DNA from: Bradyrhizobium sp. ISRA430
GTDB lineage: Bacteria; Pseudomonadota; Alphaproteobacteria; Rhizobiales; Xanthobacteraceae
Length of the DNA stretch: 64,000 nt
Direction: 5' to 3'
Assembly: GCF_029909975.1 (NCBI RefSeq)
Contig: NZ_CP094516.1
Location: 7,108,501 to 7,172,500 of the forward strand
Part shown: positions 43,818 to 53,842 of the stretch, piece by piece
How the letters are laid out: the number at the start of each line of letters is the position of its first letter
Position numbering within the stretch: the stretch's first letter is position 1
Program-made: the position numbers and the translations under genes
Notes under the pieces: generated by a model
What the model was told of the DNA's origin: nothing
Database searches by the model: none
What the model saw: the letters and a program-made list of their open reading frames with translations, nothing else

Positions 43818-44662
43818 CTACGTTCTCACCGAGAAGCGAGTGAACGCGGTGAGCGTCTGCAGGCGAGGCGTGATCTCGCGCAGATAGATCTCCGACTTGA
43901 GGAAGGCGATCTCGACATCGACATCCGCCTCGCTGACGTCGATGTACCAGGATCTGGGCCGGCCGTCGCTGCCGTCGCTCCAACGGTAGCCTCTACGCTT
44001 CAGGACATCCTTCAGATCGAACGGCGACTGTTCGGCCCACAATCCTTACCGTTTTCTTTCGCGCCTGCTCCAACAGCGCCGCAAGCGCCGGTGCGCCCGC
44101 GGATGGCGTTCGACGGAAAGGATCTCGACGAGGGCGTGACAGTCGTCGACGGCCCTGTGCGCATGGTGAAAGAAGCCGGCACCGTTCAGAAGGTAGCCAA
44201 GTTGAGCTCCCGCGAATCCATGGTGGCGCCATTCCACCTCGGTCGCCGAGCAACCCCATGCCTTGTGTTCGAACACGGCCCAGAACCGTTCGGCGAATTT
44301 CCTGTCGAAGGCGGCATTGTGCGCGATCACGATGACCGAATCTTGCACGAAGGATTCGACGGCGGCTGCCTCGATGCGATGGCCGGCGACCATCTCGTCG
44401 CTGATTCCGGTGAGCGATGTCACCTCCGCAGGAATCGAGTATCGACGGCTCGTTGAACGAGGCGAAAACGTCGCGGACGCCGACGATGCGGCCGTCGGCG
44501 ACGTAGTCGAACTTGACCATGCCGAGTTCGATGACCTCGTCTTTCTGTAGGTCGAGACCGGTGGTCTATCGATCGCGGAATCAAGCGTCGAAGGACACGA
44601 TAGTCTTGGGACTGACCAAGCGCAGAAGCCATCGCGGCCAAGCTGAGATCCCCTTGCAACAT
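43818..44662 (-). pseudogene. DnaQ-like 3'-5' exonuclease, multiply broken
   Basis: ATG 44662 starts MLQGDLSLAAMASALGQSQD. The region that should give the catalytic DTETTG motif reads with a TAG directly before TTGLDLQKDEVIELGMVKFD. The rest is split over frames: VTSLTGISDEMVAGHRIEAA-like sequence, VIAHNAAFDRKFAERFW (ExoII), HRAVDDCHALVEIL (ExoIII) and, after a further shift, a C-terminal domain (KDVLKRRGYRWSDGSDGRPR, SWYIDVSEADVDVEIAFLKS). It is complete in extent but has at least three lesions, so no active exonuclease is expected. Confidence 0.8.
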
Positions 44663-44874
44663 GACTCCTTAAACCCTCCCCAGCGACGTCTGCCAGATCA
44701 CATCAAGGAACGTATCACACGATCGGGCGGGTTGACTGATTCCGAAGGCAATAACCCGATTTCCACATCGGCCGCCCTTCTGGCACCGATGCCCGCGACG
44801 CCGCCGTGTTTCAACGTCGGATGACCCTCGCGCGCGCGGTCGTCCCGGTCCTAGCTTCAGCCGTGCTCCTCGCA
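44663..44874. other. Short intergenic stretch, nothing recognised
   Basis: No gene, repeat or terminator can be supported here. Confidence 0.4.
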
Positions 44875-45460
44875 CTACAGCGCGGGGATCGCGCGGAGGC
44901 CGTCATGATGGAGCGCGACACTCGACAACGACCGGCCGCACGATGATCCCTCCCGGAAGGCTCGCAGCCTGGTCCTCGAGTTTCGCCCTGGCTTCGCCCA
45001 CCGACATCTTCGGCGCGGTCCTGCCTCTTTGGGATCCCACTTGTCCGTCTCGAACCAGCCGACCAGGAATATTCCCGCTTGTGCGCGTAGGCGGATCATG
45101 TACTCGCGGACTAGCTGCGCCTCGAGCGCGGTGAAGATATCGTCGTTCCAGCACCCCTTCGCTTCGATGACGGCAGTAATCGGTTCGAACGATTCCCCGC
45201 CTGGACGGCGCCGAACAGCATTGATCAAGATATTTATACGCTTGCCGACGGGGGCTCCCGGCACTCGACCGTCTTCGACCTCGCGGTTGGCGAAGATGCC
45301 GGCGTCTGCGAGCTCCGACTGAAGGAAGCGTACGACGATGTCCGAGAAGCCGTTCTCATCGATGGGCCTGAAGACGCTCGTCGAACCCTGCCGGTCCCAA
45401 AGATCGCGCACCGGCGTCTGTGCGCCGTGAAGCGATAGTTCGAGCCGAAGAAAGCACGCA
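44875..45460 (-). pseudogene. C-terminal remnant of a larger protein, possible PD-(D/E)xK-type fold
   Basis: The minus frame from ~45411 reads RDLWDRQGSTSVFRPIDENG, FSDIVVRFLQSELADAGIFA, ITAVIEAKGCWNDDIFTALE and FLVGWFETDKWDPKEAG before it degrades. The short upstream piece RAFFGSNYRFTAH is in another frame. IEAKGCWN preceded by an acidic strand could be a nuclease E-x-K motif. Such C-termini occur on large defence-type proteins, but the rest of this gene is gone. No firm family. Confidence 0.45.
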
Positions 45461-45948
45461 TGGAAGCTTCTTTTCGGATGCGGTCCGTCAGATCGAGCGG
45501 CGATGCTGGTCGAAACCGCTCGGACTTTTCCGCAAGTTGCGAGTAGGCCGATGCTCTCCTACGTATGAGCTACGGATGCTCTTCCGCGTTCGTCGACGTA
45601 GCTTCGCTACGTTGTCAGGAGCGGCCGCCGCAGAAGGTCGCCTTCACGACCCGCGCGATAGTGGGCGACTGACCAATTTCAAGAGGGGACGGTTCAGCGC
45701 CCATCAAAAAAATCCATCCAGTGAGAAGGATTGACCGCCGTCTGGTCCGGCCCAATGTCTTTTGGACGCTACGCCTAAGTCGATAGAGGAGGTGAACATG
45801 GTCACTGAGGTTAAGGCCGACTGTTGAACACGGCCGGGCCGAGGGCCGCGTGTCCCTGGGCTCAATAGCCCATGCGATTGTTTTGGGCGGCGCTCGGTCG
45901 TGCCGCTCGGCCGCGTATTCCCGCTTCGACCCAACCTTGGATCTAGAC
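45461..45948. other. No gene recognised
   Basis: Short frames only. This stretch contains the 5' flank and presumed promoter of the gene starting at 45949. Confidence 0.4.
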
Positions 45949-46755
45949 ATGACTTCATCCGCTCTCCACTTGGCCGAAGCTTCGCGGGTATTTGAACAGC
46001 CGGCTCCGAGGCACAGCCCTTGGCGAGCGACCGCTGCCGCTGCCCTTTTGGGCCTGCTGGCGGTCACTGCCATCCCCGTGAGCGAAGGTTTCTTCACCGG
46101 CGGTCGCGCTGCCGTGGAGCAAAAGCTTTCGACCGTTGGCGCCCGGGTCGAAGATTTCGTACCGGAAGAGCGAGGCAAGCTCTCCAAGCCCATCATCGGC
46201 GGCTTGCTGGCGGGTGCCGCTTCGACCGTCGGGAAGCGGGTTGCAGGTACCTTCGTCGACGCTTCTTGGCCGGTCGCGCAGGCTTGGTTCGATCGAAAGA
46301 CCCACAAGACAGATCAAATGATCTGGGCCGGCCCGCTGCACGTCGTCGACGGAAAGCCCGATGGCCGTGACGACTCGGTGACGACATTGAAGTTCGATGG
46401 CGACGGCAACCTGGCTCTCGCGTACCGCCTCGCCCGGTTCTTCGCGACGATGGGCCTCGACGTCGGCAAGTTCAGGATGTCCGCGACGGCCACGATGACG
46501 GATGCCGACTGCTCTTGCACCTACCGCTCGTACGGGCCGGAGATCGAAGTCTGGACCACGGGTGTCGTCCAGCAGACGTGGCTCTCCGAGAAAAACAAGC
46601 GAACCTACTTTGTCGTCGCCGCAATGGACCCGAGCGGACAACTGGCATCGGGTCAGGTCACGGCGAGCTTCGGAGGAGTTACGATGACGCGCCCTACCGT
46701 CTTCGGGTCGTCCCATGACAAACTGAATGCGGACAAGCGGCTTGACAACTATTGA
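45949..46755 (+). CDS. Hypothetical membrane-anchored protein
   Basis: Start placed at ATG 45949 (MTSSALHLAEASRVFEQ); the frame is open from 45850. 268 residues. A single hydrophobic helix (ATAAAALLGLLAVTAIPVSE) near residue 30 anchors the protein; the remainder, including VDASWPVAQAWFDRKTHKTD and a beta-rich C-terminal half with TTLKFDGDGNLALAYRLARF, is probably periplasmic. The frame is intact. No domain recognised. Confidence 0.6.
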   Translation: MTSSALHLAEASRVFEQPAPRHSPWRATAAAALLGLLAVTAIPVSEGFFTGGRAAVEQKLSTVGARVEDFVPEERGKLSKPIIGGLLAGAASTVGKRVAGTFVDASWPVAQAWFDRKTHKTDQMIWAGPLHVVDGKPDGRDDSVTTLKFDGDGNLALAYRLARFFATMGLDVGKFRMSATATMTDADCSCTYRSYGPEIEVWTTGVVQQTWLSEKNKRTYFVVAAMDPSGQLASGQVTASFGGVTMTRPTVFGSSHDKLNADKRLDNY

Positions 46756-46861
46756 TATGACCCTGCGTTTGCCGAGGGAACGTGTCTAGTTAGGCGGCTG
46801 CCCCCTTACGCGATCAATGACGGGAGTTCGTCTTTTCGTACGTCGCCCCGCGGATTTTCGG

Positions 46862-47553
46862 TCACTCCTCAGGCGCCGGACCGCTTCGGAGGGCCCATTC
46901 GTGGCCGGTCTTCTGCTTCATTCGCGCGAGTAGCTTCTCGATCCTCTCGAGATATATGGACTCGACGGCGCTCACGAGATCCGGCCACTCCTTGGCGCCT
47001 CCGATATGGTATCCGAGCGACAGTCCAAATTTGAGTTCAAAACGATTGTCCTCGAACGACACCTCGAGCGCGTTGGAAACCGAATCGTGTTCGTCGTTGT
47101 GCGCGAAACGTTTGTTTCTCAAATCGACTACCCGATCGTGAATGCTGCGTAGTTTTTCCGGGATGCTGTCGTAAGCATCTCAAGTTCGAGGAAAGCCTCC
47201 ATTTTCAATTCGAACTTGTAGGCAGACAAGCGCTTCTGCACATGCTTCAACGCCACCACGGCGGCGAACGAGTGCAAGACCCTGACAAGCTGTGACAGCT
47301 CGTTGTCGACGGACTTAAGGATGACGCGCCCATCATCCGCCATCGCCTGAAAATGATCTCTCCATTCCTCGGGGAGGTATTGCAGCGCCTCTTCGGGCAG
47401 AACGTAGTACTCTCCCGCATCTTCCTGATGAGAGATCAGATCGCCCTCCGTCTGTGCCATCAGCGTGGATTCCTTGTTCATTGTGGCGGCGACGCGTTCC
47501 GCGTGATCTTTTGTGAGAAAGCAGCCCAGCGAGTTGCAGTAACTGTTCCTCAC
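46862..47553 (-). pseudogene. HEPN/Abi-like hypothetical protein, one frameshift
   Basis: The first part (47553-47128) reads ISHQEDAGEYYVLPEEALQY and SFAAVVALKHVQKRLSAYKF to LELEMLTTAS. The next part, in another frame, is IPEKLRSIHDRVVDLRNKRF, AHNDEHDSVSNALEVSFEDN and LVSAVESIYLERIEKLLARM to 46862. The helical build and the LRNKRFAHND segment resemble HEPN-like domains of Abi-type proteins, though I cannot name a family. One indel near 47150 breaks the gene. Confidence 0.55.
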
Positions 47554-47662
47554 GATCTAGAAGGGCCAGGACTCCTTGCCCTTCATGCTGGCGGTCTCGG
47601 CGTAGAATGGCGGCCTCATGCCGATTCCGCGCCGTGTCTTCAGCATTTCTCGGGCGAAGTCA

Positions 47663-48399
47663 TCAACGTCTTCGTCTGTCACTTGCGATGTTTCCGATCC
47701 AGAGATTCGCGGCTTGTGCGGTCGACGAGACTTCGTCTTCCTTCGCCCTCGCGACAATCTTCAGGGAGTCGCCCGGCAGCGGCCGCTGCAATGCCTTGGC
47801 TTCTGCCCATGGCGCGGTCATCCAAGTCTCGACCGGCGTGGTCAGGATCACCGGCATCGCCTTCGGGTGGATAGCGCCCACCTCCGCGTTGGGCTCGGTC
47901 GTCAGGAACGCGTAGGGGTCGTTGGTAATTTCGCCTTCCTTGACCTTCCGGACCGAAGTCCAGTTCGTCCAGATGCCCGCGAAGCAGGCGAGTGACCGTC
48001 GAGAGCGAACCAGATGTCGCCGCTGAAGGAGTTGAACGGCGCCACGCACGATGCTCTGGACCCAGCCAACGCGCCCAATGTTTGCTTTTCTCGTCACGGA
48101 TATTCGTCGTGCCGCCATCCGGCTCCATCCGGAGGAGTTCCTTGAAGTCGACCGGCTTACCTTTGGCTTCCAGCTTCACTGCGCCTTTTTTGGTCGCCTC
48201 CATTTGCGCATGCTGCGAGGACGGCATAGCCCAGCGCGCGGTTGCGAGCTCGCGACTGTCGGCGCCGGTCCGGACGATCGGTGCTTTGTAGTCAGGAAAG
48301 AGTCCGGGCATCGGTACGAGATCGCTGACTTAGCGGTTGACCACGCAGAACACGGCGCTGATCGCCGCCTCATTGGTGGTGATGGAGTAGATTGCACAT
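47663..48399 (-). pseudogene. SRAP (YedK/HMCES-like) protein, broken
   Basis: ATG 48399 starts MCNL, the invariant SRAP N-terminus whose Cys2 bonds abasic DNA. A one-base loss shifts the frame at once; the intended sequence resumes as SITTNEAAISAVFCVVNR, then a stop, MPGLFPDYKAPIVR, and later [40 protein letters not shown]. These are SRAP hallmarks (the [11 protein letters not shown] segment contains the active-site His). At least three lesions make it non-functional. Confidence 0.8.
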
Positions 48400-49680
48400 C
48401 TTCACATTTCCCGAGCAACGTGACGTGACCGCTGCGCAAACTGTAGCAGGGTCGCCGAAGGGCGGCGAGCGGGGCATGAGTGAGGGCGCGAAGCCTCACA
48501 CATAGCACCGCGAAGAACACGCAGACGACCAACAGCGCTATCACGGCAGCGCGAGGCATGTCAGTCGCCACCGGATCCAGACAGGACGCTCGCTCGCGTC
48601 CTGCAAAGTTCACCGTAGAACAGATGGGAGGGGCTTGATCGTGTGTGATCATTTACGTGCTTCACAATGGTAGAGGTGAGTAAGAGAGAGCGATCATGAG
48701 GAAGATAAATCACCGCTTGTGATCTGAAATCCGGCGTGGCGTTCCATGTCGTGTCGCTCATAGTGAGGCAAAAATAGCCAGCCGGAATTTGCCGCTTGCA
48801 GTCTGAGAGCGCAAAGACGCCTTGTTGTCACAGGGGAGCGATATTCCTGGGCGGTCGGCGCTCTGTTTCTATTCCATGTGCTCAACTGCCACGAAGCCAA
48901 ACGGTATGCCCCCCGTTAGGAAAATCTACGTCTCCGGGCAGAACCAAAGGCAGGTCACCCGCCGGGACACCTGCATTCGTGCCAAGTGCAAACTCGAAAA
49001 TCGAGGGATTAAGTCCGTTGTTAAGCTGCATCGCAAGTTGCAGCCTGTTTATTTTGCGCTTCTCCCGCTAGTCCAAGGCATGACAGCAGGTGATCAGCTG
49101 ATGAAACAAGTCGCGCATTGAACAACTCCAAGTCGCGAAAATATGATTATAAACCCGTTGAAGTAGTGAATAGTTTTATATACATCTGCAGGTAGATTCC
49201 TCAGGGCGGCGGGTCGTATCCGCTTCGCGAGTGCATGCCGCGAACCAGTTCGAATCTTTGTCGTGCGCATGAGGCCGTGCAGGATGGAGGCACGACGCAG
49301 TCGTTGTTCGAGGATTTTCCAAGCATGAGTTCTGAGACGAGGCGAACTTTGCGCGAGCTCAAAAAGAAAGCTGGTTTCGTTTCATGGACTGGACATGGAT
49401 TGCCTCTATGATCTGCACTGTTGATCAGGCTGCAAATTGATCTGGTGGCCTCATATGCGAGTGTCCTTCGATGAAAGCGGCACTAGCCGTGTCGACACGC
49501 AGAGGGAGTCAGATTCTAAGATGCTGGTGGTGTGTATCGGAATTCAGCCGTCTCATTGAGCGGCACGGTGACCCACGCTCAGACAATTCGGGAGTGTTGC
49601 ATCAAGATGTTTTGCCGGGTTTGTCGCGTGACGCGACCACCACTGAGCTTTTTTAGACATCCACAGAAAGAGGCGTCGTC
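48400..49680. other. Gene-free stretch upstream of the TauD-like gene
   Basis: Only short frames occur. One minus frame (48176-48652) contains a hydrophobic run (AAVIALLVVCVFFAVLCV), but it overlaps the SRAP relic and lacks a clear ribosome-binding site, so I do not call it. No repeat or RNA gene seen. Confidence 0.45.
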
Positions 49681-50568
49681 ATGAGTGGAACAATGGCTGT
49701 TGAAAATGTCATTCCGCGAGCAGACATCATCAAGCACGCGGAGCGGCTTGGTGCCGAAATCAAGAACATTGCGCTGTCGGACGATTTGCCTGACGATGTC
49801 ATCGTAGCGTTCAACCGGCTTCTGCTAGAGCATAAGGTCATCTTCTTCCGTGACCAGGGACATCTCGACGATGCACAGCAGCGGCGTTTTGTGCTCCGGC
49901 TCGGCTCGCTGATACCGAATCCCACAACGGCGGACACAATAAGCGGTTTAACGATCCGGCAGGAGCTGTCTGATCCCGCCTGCAGTCATCTCAACCAGAT
50001 GAACGATGAGCGGGTCCGCACAGCCATTTCGGTGCTGCGGCTCGCAGCGGTCCCGCCTTTTGGCGGCGACATTGCTTGGTCGAGCAGGGCGGCCGCTTAT
50101 CTTGATCTTCCTGATCCCCTGCGGATGCTCGCAGATAACCTCTGGGCTGTGAGCTTCGTCGCATCTGATCTCACTACGACAGAGAGGGCCACCGAAGCCA
50201 ACAAGCGGCCTTGGTGGGGCGTATCCACTGGAACGATCTACGAAACGACACATCCAATTGTTCGTGTTCATCCCGAGACCGGCGAACGCATGCTATCGCT
50301 CGGTCGTTCCGTGAACAACTTCGTCGGCCTGCAGCGCTATCCCAGCCAAAGACTGTTTGAACGGCTGCAATCCTATCTCATTGCGCCCCGGAACACCCTG
50401 TTCTGGAACTGGAAATCAGGCGACGTCGTAATCTGGGACAATCGCGCGACTGAGCCGTACCCTGTCAGCAAATCCAGCAGCCCTCACTGGATGATGGATC
50501 AGCTTGCGATTGACGCCCGCGTACCGCACGAGAAAAGGCCAAAATCAAGGGCGGCAAAGGCTGCCTGA
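49681..50568 (+). CDS. TauD/TfdA-like protein lacking the iron-binding motif
   Basis: 295 residues, AGAGG upstream of ATG. Overall sequence follows TauD/TfdA Fe(II)/2-oxoglutarate dioxygenases: FNRLLLEHKVIFFRDQGHLD, VPPFGGDIAWSSRAAAYLDL, HPIVRVHPETGERMLSLGR and GDVVIWDNRAT. However, the region that normally reads WHTDVTF, giving two iron ligands, is replaced by NQMNDERVRTAISVL. After WDNRAT the usual HYA reads EPYP, and the C-terminal Arg that binds 2-oxoglutarate is not apparent. The gene is intact in frame, so it may have another role, or be a recent inactive derivative. Confidence 0.8.
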   Translation: MSGTMAVENVIPRADIIKHAERLGAEIKNIALSDDLPDDVIVAFNRLLLEHKVIFFRDQGHLDDAQQRRFVLRLGSLIPNPTTADTISGLTIRQELSDPACSHLNQMNDERVRTAISVLRLAAVPPFGGDIAWSSRAAAYLDLPDPLRMLADNLWAVSFVASDLTTTERATEANKRPWWGVSTGTIYETTHPIVRVHPETGERMLSLGRSVNNFVGLQRYPSQRLFERLQSYLIAPRNTLFWNWKSGDVVIWDNRATEPYPVSKSSSPHWMMDQLAIDARVPHEKRPKSRAAKAA

Positions 50569-51474
50569 CATTGTCGGCACCTCCCGGATCACGTCAACGC
50601 CTGGAAACCCAAGACTAAGTTGCGGCCCTGCAATGTCGAGCGGAGCGGCCGGTCTTACGCGAGGAACGGCTAACGGACGCAGCTGCCACCTGCTAGGCTT
50701 CTTCCAGGCCCAACAGCATTAATCTTCAGGCATCGTCTCTGCTCGCCGGTCAAACCGATGACGCTGCATTTTTGATGATCTGATGCATCCGTTGGTTCTC
50801 GCTGCGCGAGCAGCATCCCCTTCATCGTATCGGGATAGTCAGGCCCGGCGTAGCTCACACCCAATTCAGAGCATATTCGCCACCATCTCGCGATGCGTCG
50901 GATGGCCTTGATTCACAGCGCCCGGCGTCGGCTGAAACTATCGCGCTCGCGATGGTGCCTGCGTCTTACGTGTCCCATAAACAATCCGTCAGTCGAGCCT
51001 TTCCAGCAGCCCCTAAATTGCGCCCCTGCATGGGCACCACACCTTCCCGATCTTCGTCCAGCGGAAAGGTCCCATCCTCGAGGCGCACACCAGCTTGATC
51101 CTCCAACCGAAAGCTCTGGAGGACGGATCTGCTCTCATGCTCTTGCGCAGCAGGATAGCAAAGCCCCTCCATACCCTCGCGGACTCCCGGTTCGGGCTGC
51201 CATCGCCCGAACCGCACCGTCGACCCCAAACAGGCTCTTCGAAAACGTCGGGTTCAAGCGGCCCTCGGTAGGTTTACGCGAGGGGCTCAAACGTCATTTC
51301 GAAGATGCTCGGCCTCATAATAGGCCGCTCCGATGGAGCGCTAAGCAGGAACCCTGCTGGGGCCACATCGGCTGGAGCAGGAGATCGGAAGCGCCGGCTG
51401 TAGATTCATGAAGCAGGTGGGCCGCTCCGGCTCGATTCCGCCCAAGCGTTAGCCGAACATGGCTCGCTCAATAA
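50569..51474. other. No gene recognised
   Basis: About 900 bp with only antisense-type short frames on both strands. No domain, repeat or terminator is supportable. Confidence 0.45.
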
Positions 51475-51756
51475 TTACGTCTTGTTTCGGCCAAGCCTTG
51501 CCGGCTTGCGCCCTCTGGACATCGGCTTAGGAGGCATTGCTCCTTTAGCCGGCTGTGTGAATAATTCGGACAAGTGAATACCCAAAGTCGCGGCGATGCG
51601 CTCCAGGAGATCAATAGTCGGGTTCTCTTTCTTCTGCTCAATGCGCCCCATGTATGAGCGGTCGATCCCGGCATCATAGGCCAATTGGTCTTGCGGAATG
51701 CCGCGCTCTACGCGGATCCGGCGCACATTCCAGGCCACAAGCGCACGAGCGTTCAT
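51475..51756 (-). CDS. XRE-family transcriptional regulator (paralogue 1)
   Basis: 93 residues. The helix-turn-helix is clear: RIRVERGIPQDQLAYDAGID and RSYMGRIEQKKENPTIDLLE, then a basic tail ending in RGRKPARLGRNKT. It is nearly the same length and sequence as the regulator at 54912-55193. The two share a 15-bp motif just upstream of their start codons, suggesting auto- or cross-regulation. It is divergent to the DUF2285 gene at 52376, an arrangement that recalls qseC/qseM, but identity with QseC is not shown. Confidence 0.88.
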   Translation of the reverse strand: MNARALVAWNVRRIRVERGIPQDQLAYDAGIDRSYMGRIEQKKENPTIDLLERIAATLGIHLSELFTQPAKGAMPPKPMSRGRKPARLGRNKT

Positions 51757-51787
51757 GCGCAGAGGCAGCCATTCCGATGATTATGAA

Positions 51788-51796
51788 ACCACTGGT
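51788..51796. promoter_or_regulatory. Palindrome ACCACTGGT upstream of XRE gene 1
   Basis: It is part of AAACCACTGGTTATA, 31 bp before the start codon; the same 15-mer, with C for T at one position, lies upstream of XRE gene 2 at the same distance. Probable operator or promoter element. Confidence 0.55.
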
Positions 51797-52375
51797 TATA
51801 GACAGACTATTACGATAAGCTCGCAGCAGTAGTGGCTGTCCTCCCCAGTTGCTTCGAGGAAACAGGCAACGGTGAGATACAGACGCAGCTAGCGCGTGCC
51901 GGTCTTCTCGTTGACCATCACAAGCGTTCTCGCGGGGCAATAGCTTGCCATTTGCGGCAGAGAAGAAATAGCGCCCAGAGGTACCTGCGGCGTTTTTCCC
52001 GAGACCGCGACTATATAGGACGAATGTTCAACTGTGGGTCGAAAGGAAACGAATATTCTCCAGTTGGCCGGTTCTGGTTATTGCGTTTCACGAGTGCGAC
52101 CGGGCCCGTCACCACGGACCACCACGCCTTCCGCCAGGAACAGCAAGGACAACCCAGTTACAGCGCACATCTGCAATCGCTTGCAGTACGGACTGCGATG
52201 AAAAAGAGAAAGCGCAGGATGGAGCCACCAGGTGAATGTGAGCCGATATGCGATTGCCATCTCAGCGCGAAAAGGAAGTCGGCGTGCGACCATTGGACGG
52301 GTGTCAAAACGATCTCAGATTAGTTATGTTGCTCTGATTTCGGTAGATTTTTCAGCTGGGTAGGAGTTTCAGGCA
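51797..52375. other. Intergenic stretch between divergent regulators
   Basis: It separates the XRE gene (minus) and the DUF2285 gene (plus). Short frames only; presumably holds both promoters. Confidence 0.45.
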
Positions 52376-52648
52376 GTGCCGGCCGAGCCGAAGATCGCAG
52401 AATTGGCGCCCAGCGTCGACGAGCTCACGTCATATGACAGGGAGCACGCTGTTGCCTACATGCGACTGCTTGATGCGGACGCTGACAAGGCAGATTGGCG
52501 CGAAATCGCGCGAATTGTGCTTGGGCTTGACCCCACCGTTGAACCGGATCGTGCGCGACGCACCTTCGAAAGTCATCTGACTCGGGCCAAGTGGCTAGCG
52601 GGTCACGGCTATCGCGATCTGCTACGTAGCGGTTGGCCGAAACAATGA
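52376..52648 (+). CDS. Small DUF2285-type protein, QseM-like
   Basis: GTG start with AGGAG 11 nt upstream; 90 residues. The pattern YMRLLDADADKADWREIARI, PDRARRTFESHLTRAKWLAG and GYRDLLRSGW is that of stand-alone DUF2285 domains. In ICEMlSymR7A, QseM, a small protein of this type, is an antiactivator that binds TraR and FseA and keeps ICE excision off. An FseA-like gene follows 164 bp downstream, which supports that role here. Homology is by pattern only. Confidence 0.78.
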   Translation: MPAEPKIAELAPSVDELTSYDREHAVAYMRLLDADADKADWREIARIVLGLDPTVEPDRARRTFESHLTRAKWLAGHGYRDLLRSGWPKQ

Positions 52649-52812
52649 TCAGCGCGGATGTCAGGGTCGCCGGAATACGTCTCGATCGCAAAAGTCGATC
52701 ATTCCATCGATTAAGTGCGTGCAAGGCGCGCACACGGTAAGCAAGCATCCGGAAAGGGCCACAATCATCGGATGCATTTCGCCGCGTCTGAAGATTGTGC
52801 GGGAAAGGTGCG

Positions 52813-53007
52813 ATGCCGGATACTGACTGGAGATCTGAGGAAGCGTACAGCGGCCTGAAGAAGGCGGATGCTGCCGACCTGGCCTGGGAGTGGCTGCGCC
52901 GGGATCGCGACTACCAAGAGGATTATAAGCGGCTATCTCGCCGCGAACGTTCAAGCGCAGCGGCGGGCGAGTTCCGACGCAAGTGGGGACTCTCGTTTTC
53001 CTGCTGA
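52813..53007 (+). CDS. FseA-like activator, N-terminal part (DUF6499), zero frame of a predicted +1 frameshift gene
   Basis: ATG 52813 with GGAAAGG upstream (an in-frame TTG lies at 52795). 64 residues: MPDTDWRSEEAYSGLKKADA, LAWEWLRRDRDYQEDYKRLS and EFRRKWGLSFSC, then TGA. This is a complete DUF6499 domain. The protein sequence continues without loss in the +1 frame (RKWGLSF then PADPQKTFDKQAVFW), so the two frames encode one protein. In Mesorhizobium, msi172 and msi171 are joined in just this way by programmed frameshifting to make FseA, the excision activator. Confidence 0.8.
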   Translation: MPDTDWRSEEAYSGLKKADAADLAWEWLRRDRDYQEDYKRLSRRERSSAAAGEFRRKWGLSFSC

Positions 53008-53590
53008 TCCGCAAAAGACCTTCGACAAGCAAGCAGTCTTCTGGGCACCCGAGGTGTTGCCGACCGTACTGGCTGTGCGGGCGACGAGCTGCATTGCGCC
53101 CAAAACCTATCAACTCGATTTCGACAATCTGCCGGGCAGCGAGCTTCGCCGTGCGCCGGATGGTTGGCATGCGAGCGTGCCGCTCGGGGGCACGAGGCAT
53201 CGCCTTTGGCTAAGAGAGCTTCCGGCGAGCGGATATGCTGTCGTCGTTGATCTGCCGGTCGACGCCGATTTCGAGCTTCGCCTAGGTGCCGCACGTCGAT
53301 TTTGGCTCGCCCTTGAGCGTCGGGCGCTCGGAATGCCTCCTCTTGCTTTGCCTGCTTTGAAGCAGCGTCGGCTGATCCTTGCGCTGCGCGCAGTGGATGG
53401 ATGGCACGAAGGAAATAGCTATCGCCAAATCGCGCAAGGCCTGTTTGGAAACCATCGTATTGCCGAGCGCGCCTGGAAAACAGGCGATTTGCGCAGCCGA
53501 ACCATTCGACTTGTTAAGCTGGGGCGGCGCCTCATGCGCCTTCGCTGGCGAGCATTGCTTAGCAAACGCAGGGGCAGGGATGACAAGTAA
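53001..53590 (+). CDS. FseA-like activator, C-terminal part (DUF2285), +1 frame
   Basis: The frame has no good start of its own and takes over from the DUF6499 frame at CGTTTTCCTGCTGA (about 52993-53007). It encodes ~195 residues: FDKQAVFWAPEVLPTVLAVR, WHASVPLGGTRHRLWLRELP, the DUF2285 core LALPALKQRRLILALRAVDG and SYRQIAQGLFGNHRIAERAW. The C-terminal half is a winged-helix-like DNA-binding region. There are no further lesions along the whole length, unlike the true pseudogenes nearby, which favours a programmed rather than accidental frameshift. Confidence 0.78.
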
Positions 53591-53842
53591 AGGGGTGCGG
53601 CGCAAATAAAAAGACCCACCTTCCGTTCCGTCAGCCAATTCTTCTGCTGCCATGGCACGATGTCGGCCAGGATAAAGTCTTTGCGCTCCGATCCCTCATT
53701 GTTGGCGTCTTGATTGCTGCACCAGAGCGGCGCCATCTCCTTAAGGTTTGAAGACTGTGCTCGAATAGTTTTCTTGAGTTGAGCGTTCTCGACCTGAGCA
53801 TTGATCTCCCGCTGTACCGGATCGAGGGGGCGCCGCTAGACG

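Noticed and set aside
49380..49430. Sigma-54 promoter (GG-N10-GC) upstream of the TauD-like gene
   Set aside because: The GG and GC elements are not at the required spacing.
53631..53842. Coding sequence between the FseA-like and LysR genes
   Set aside because: Short minus frames have no ribosome-binding site or domain and overlap known genes.
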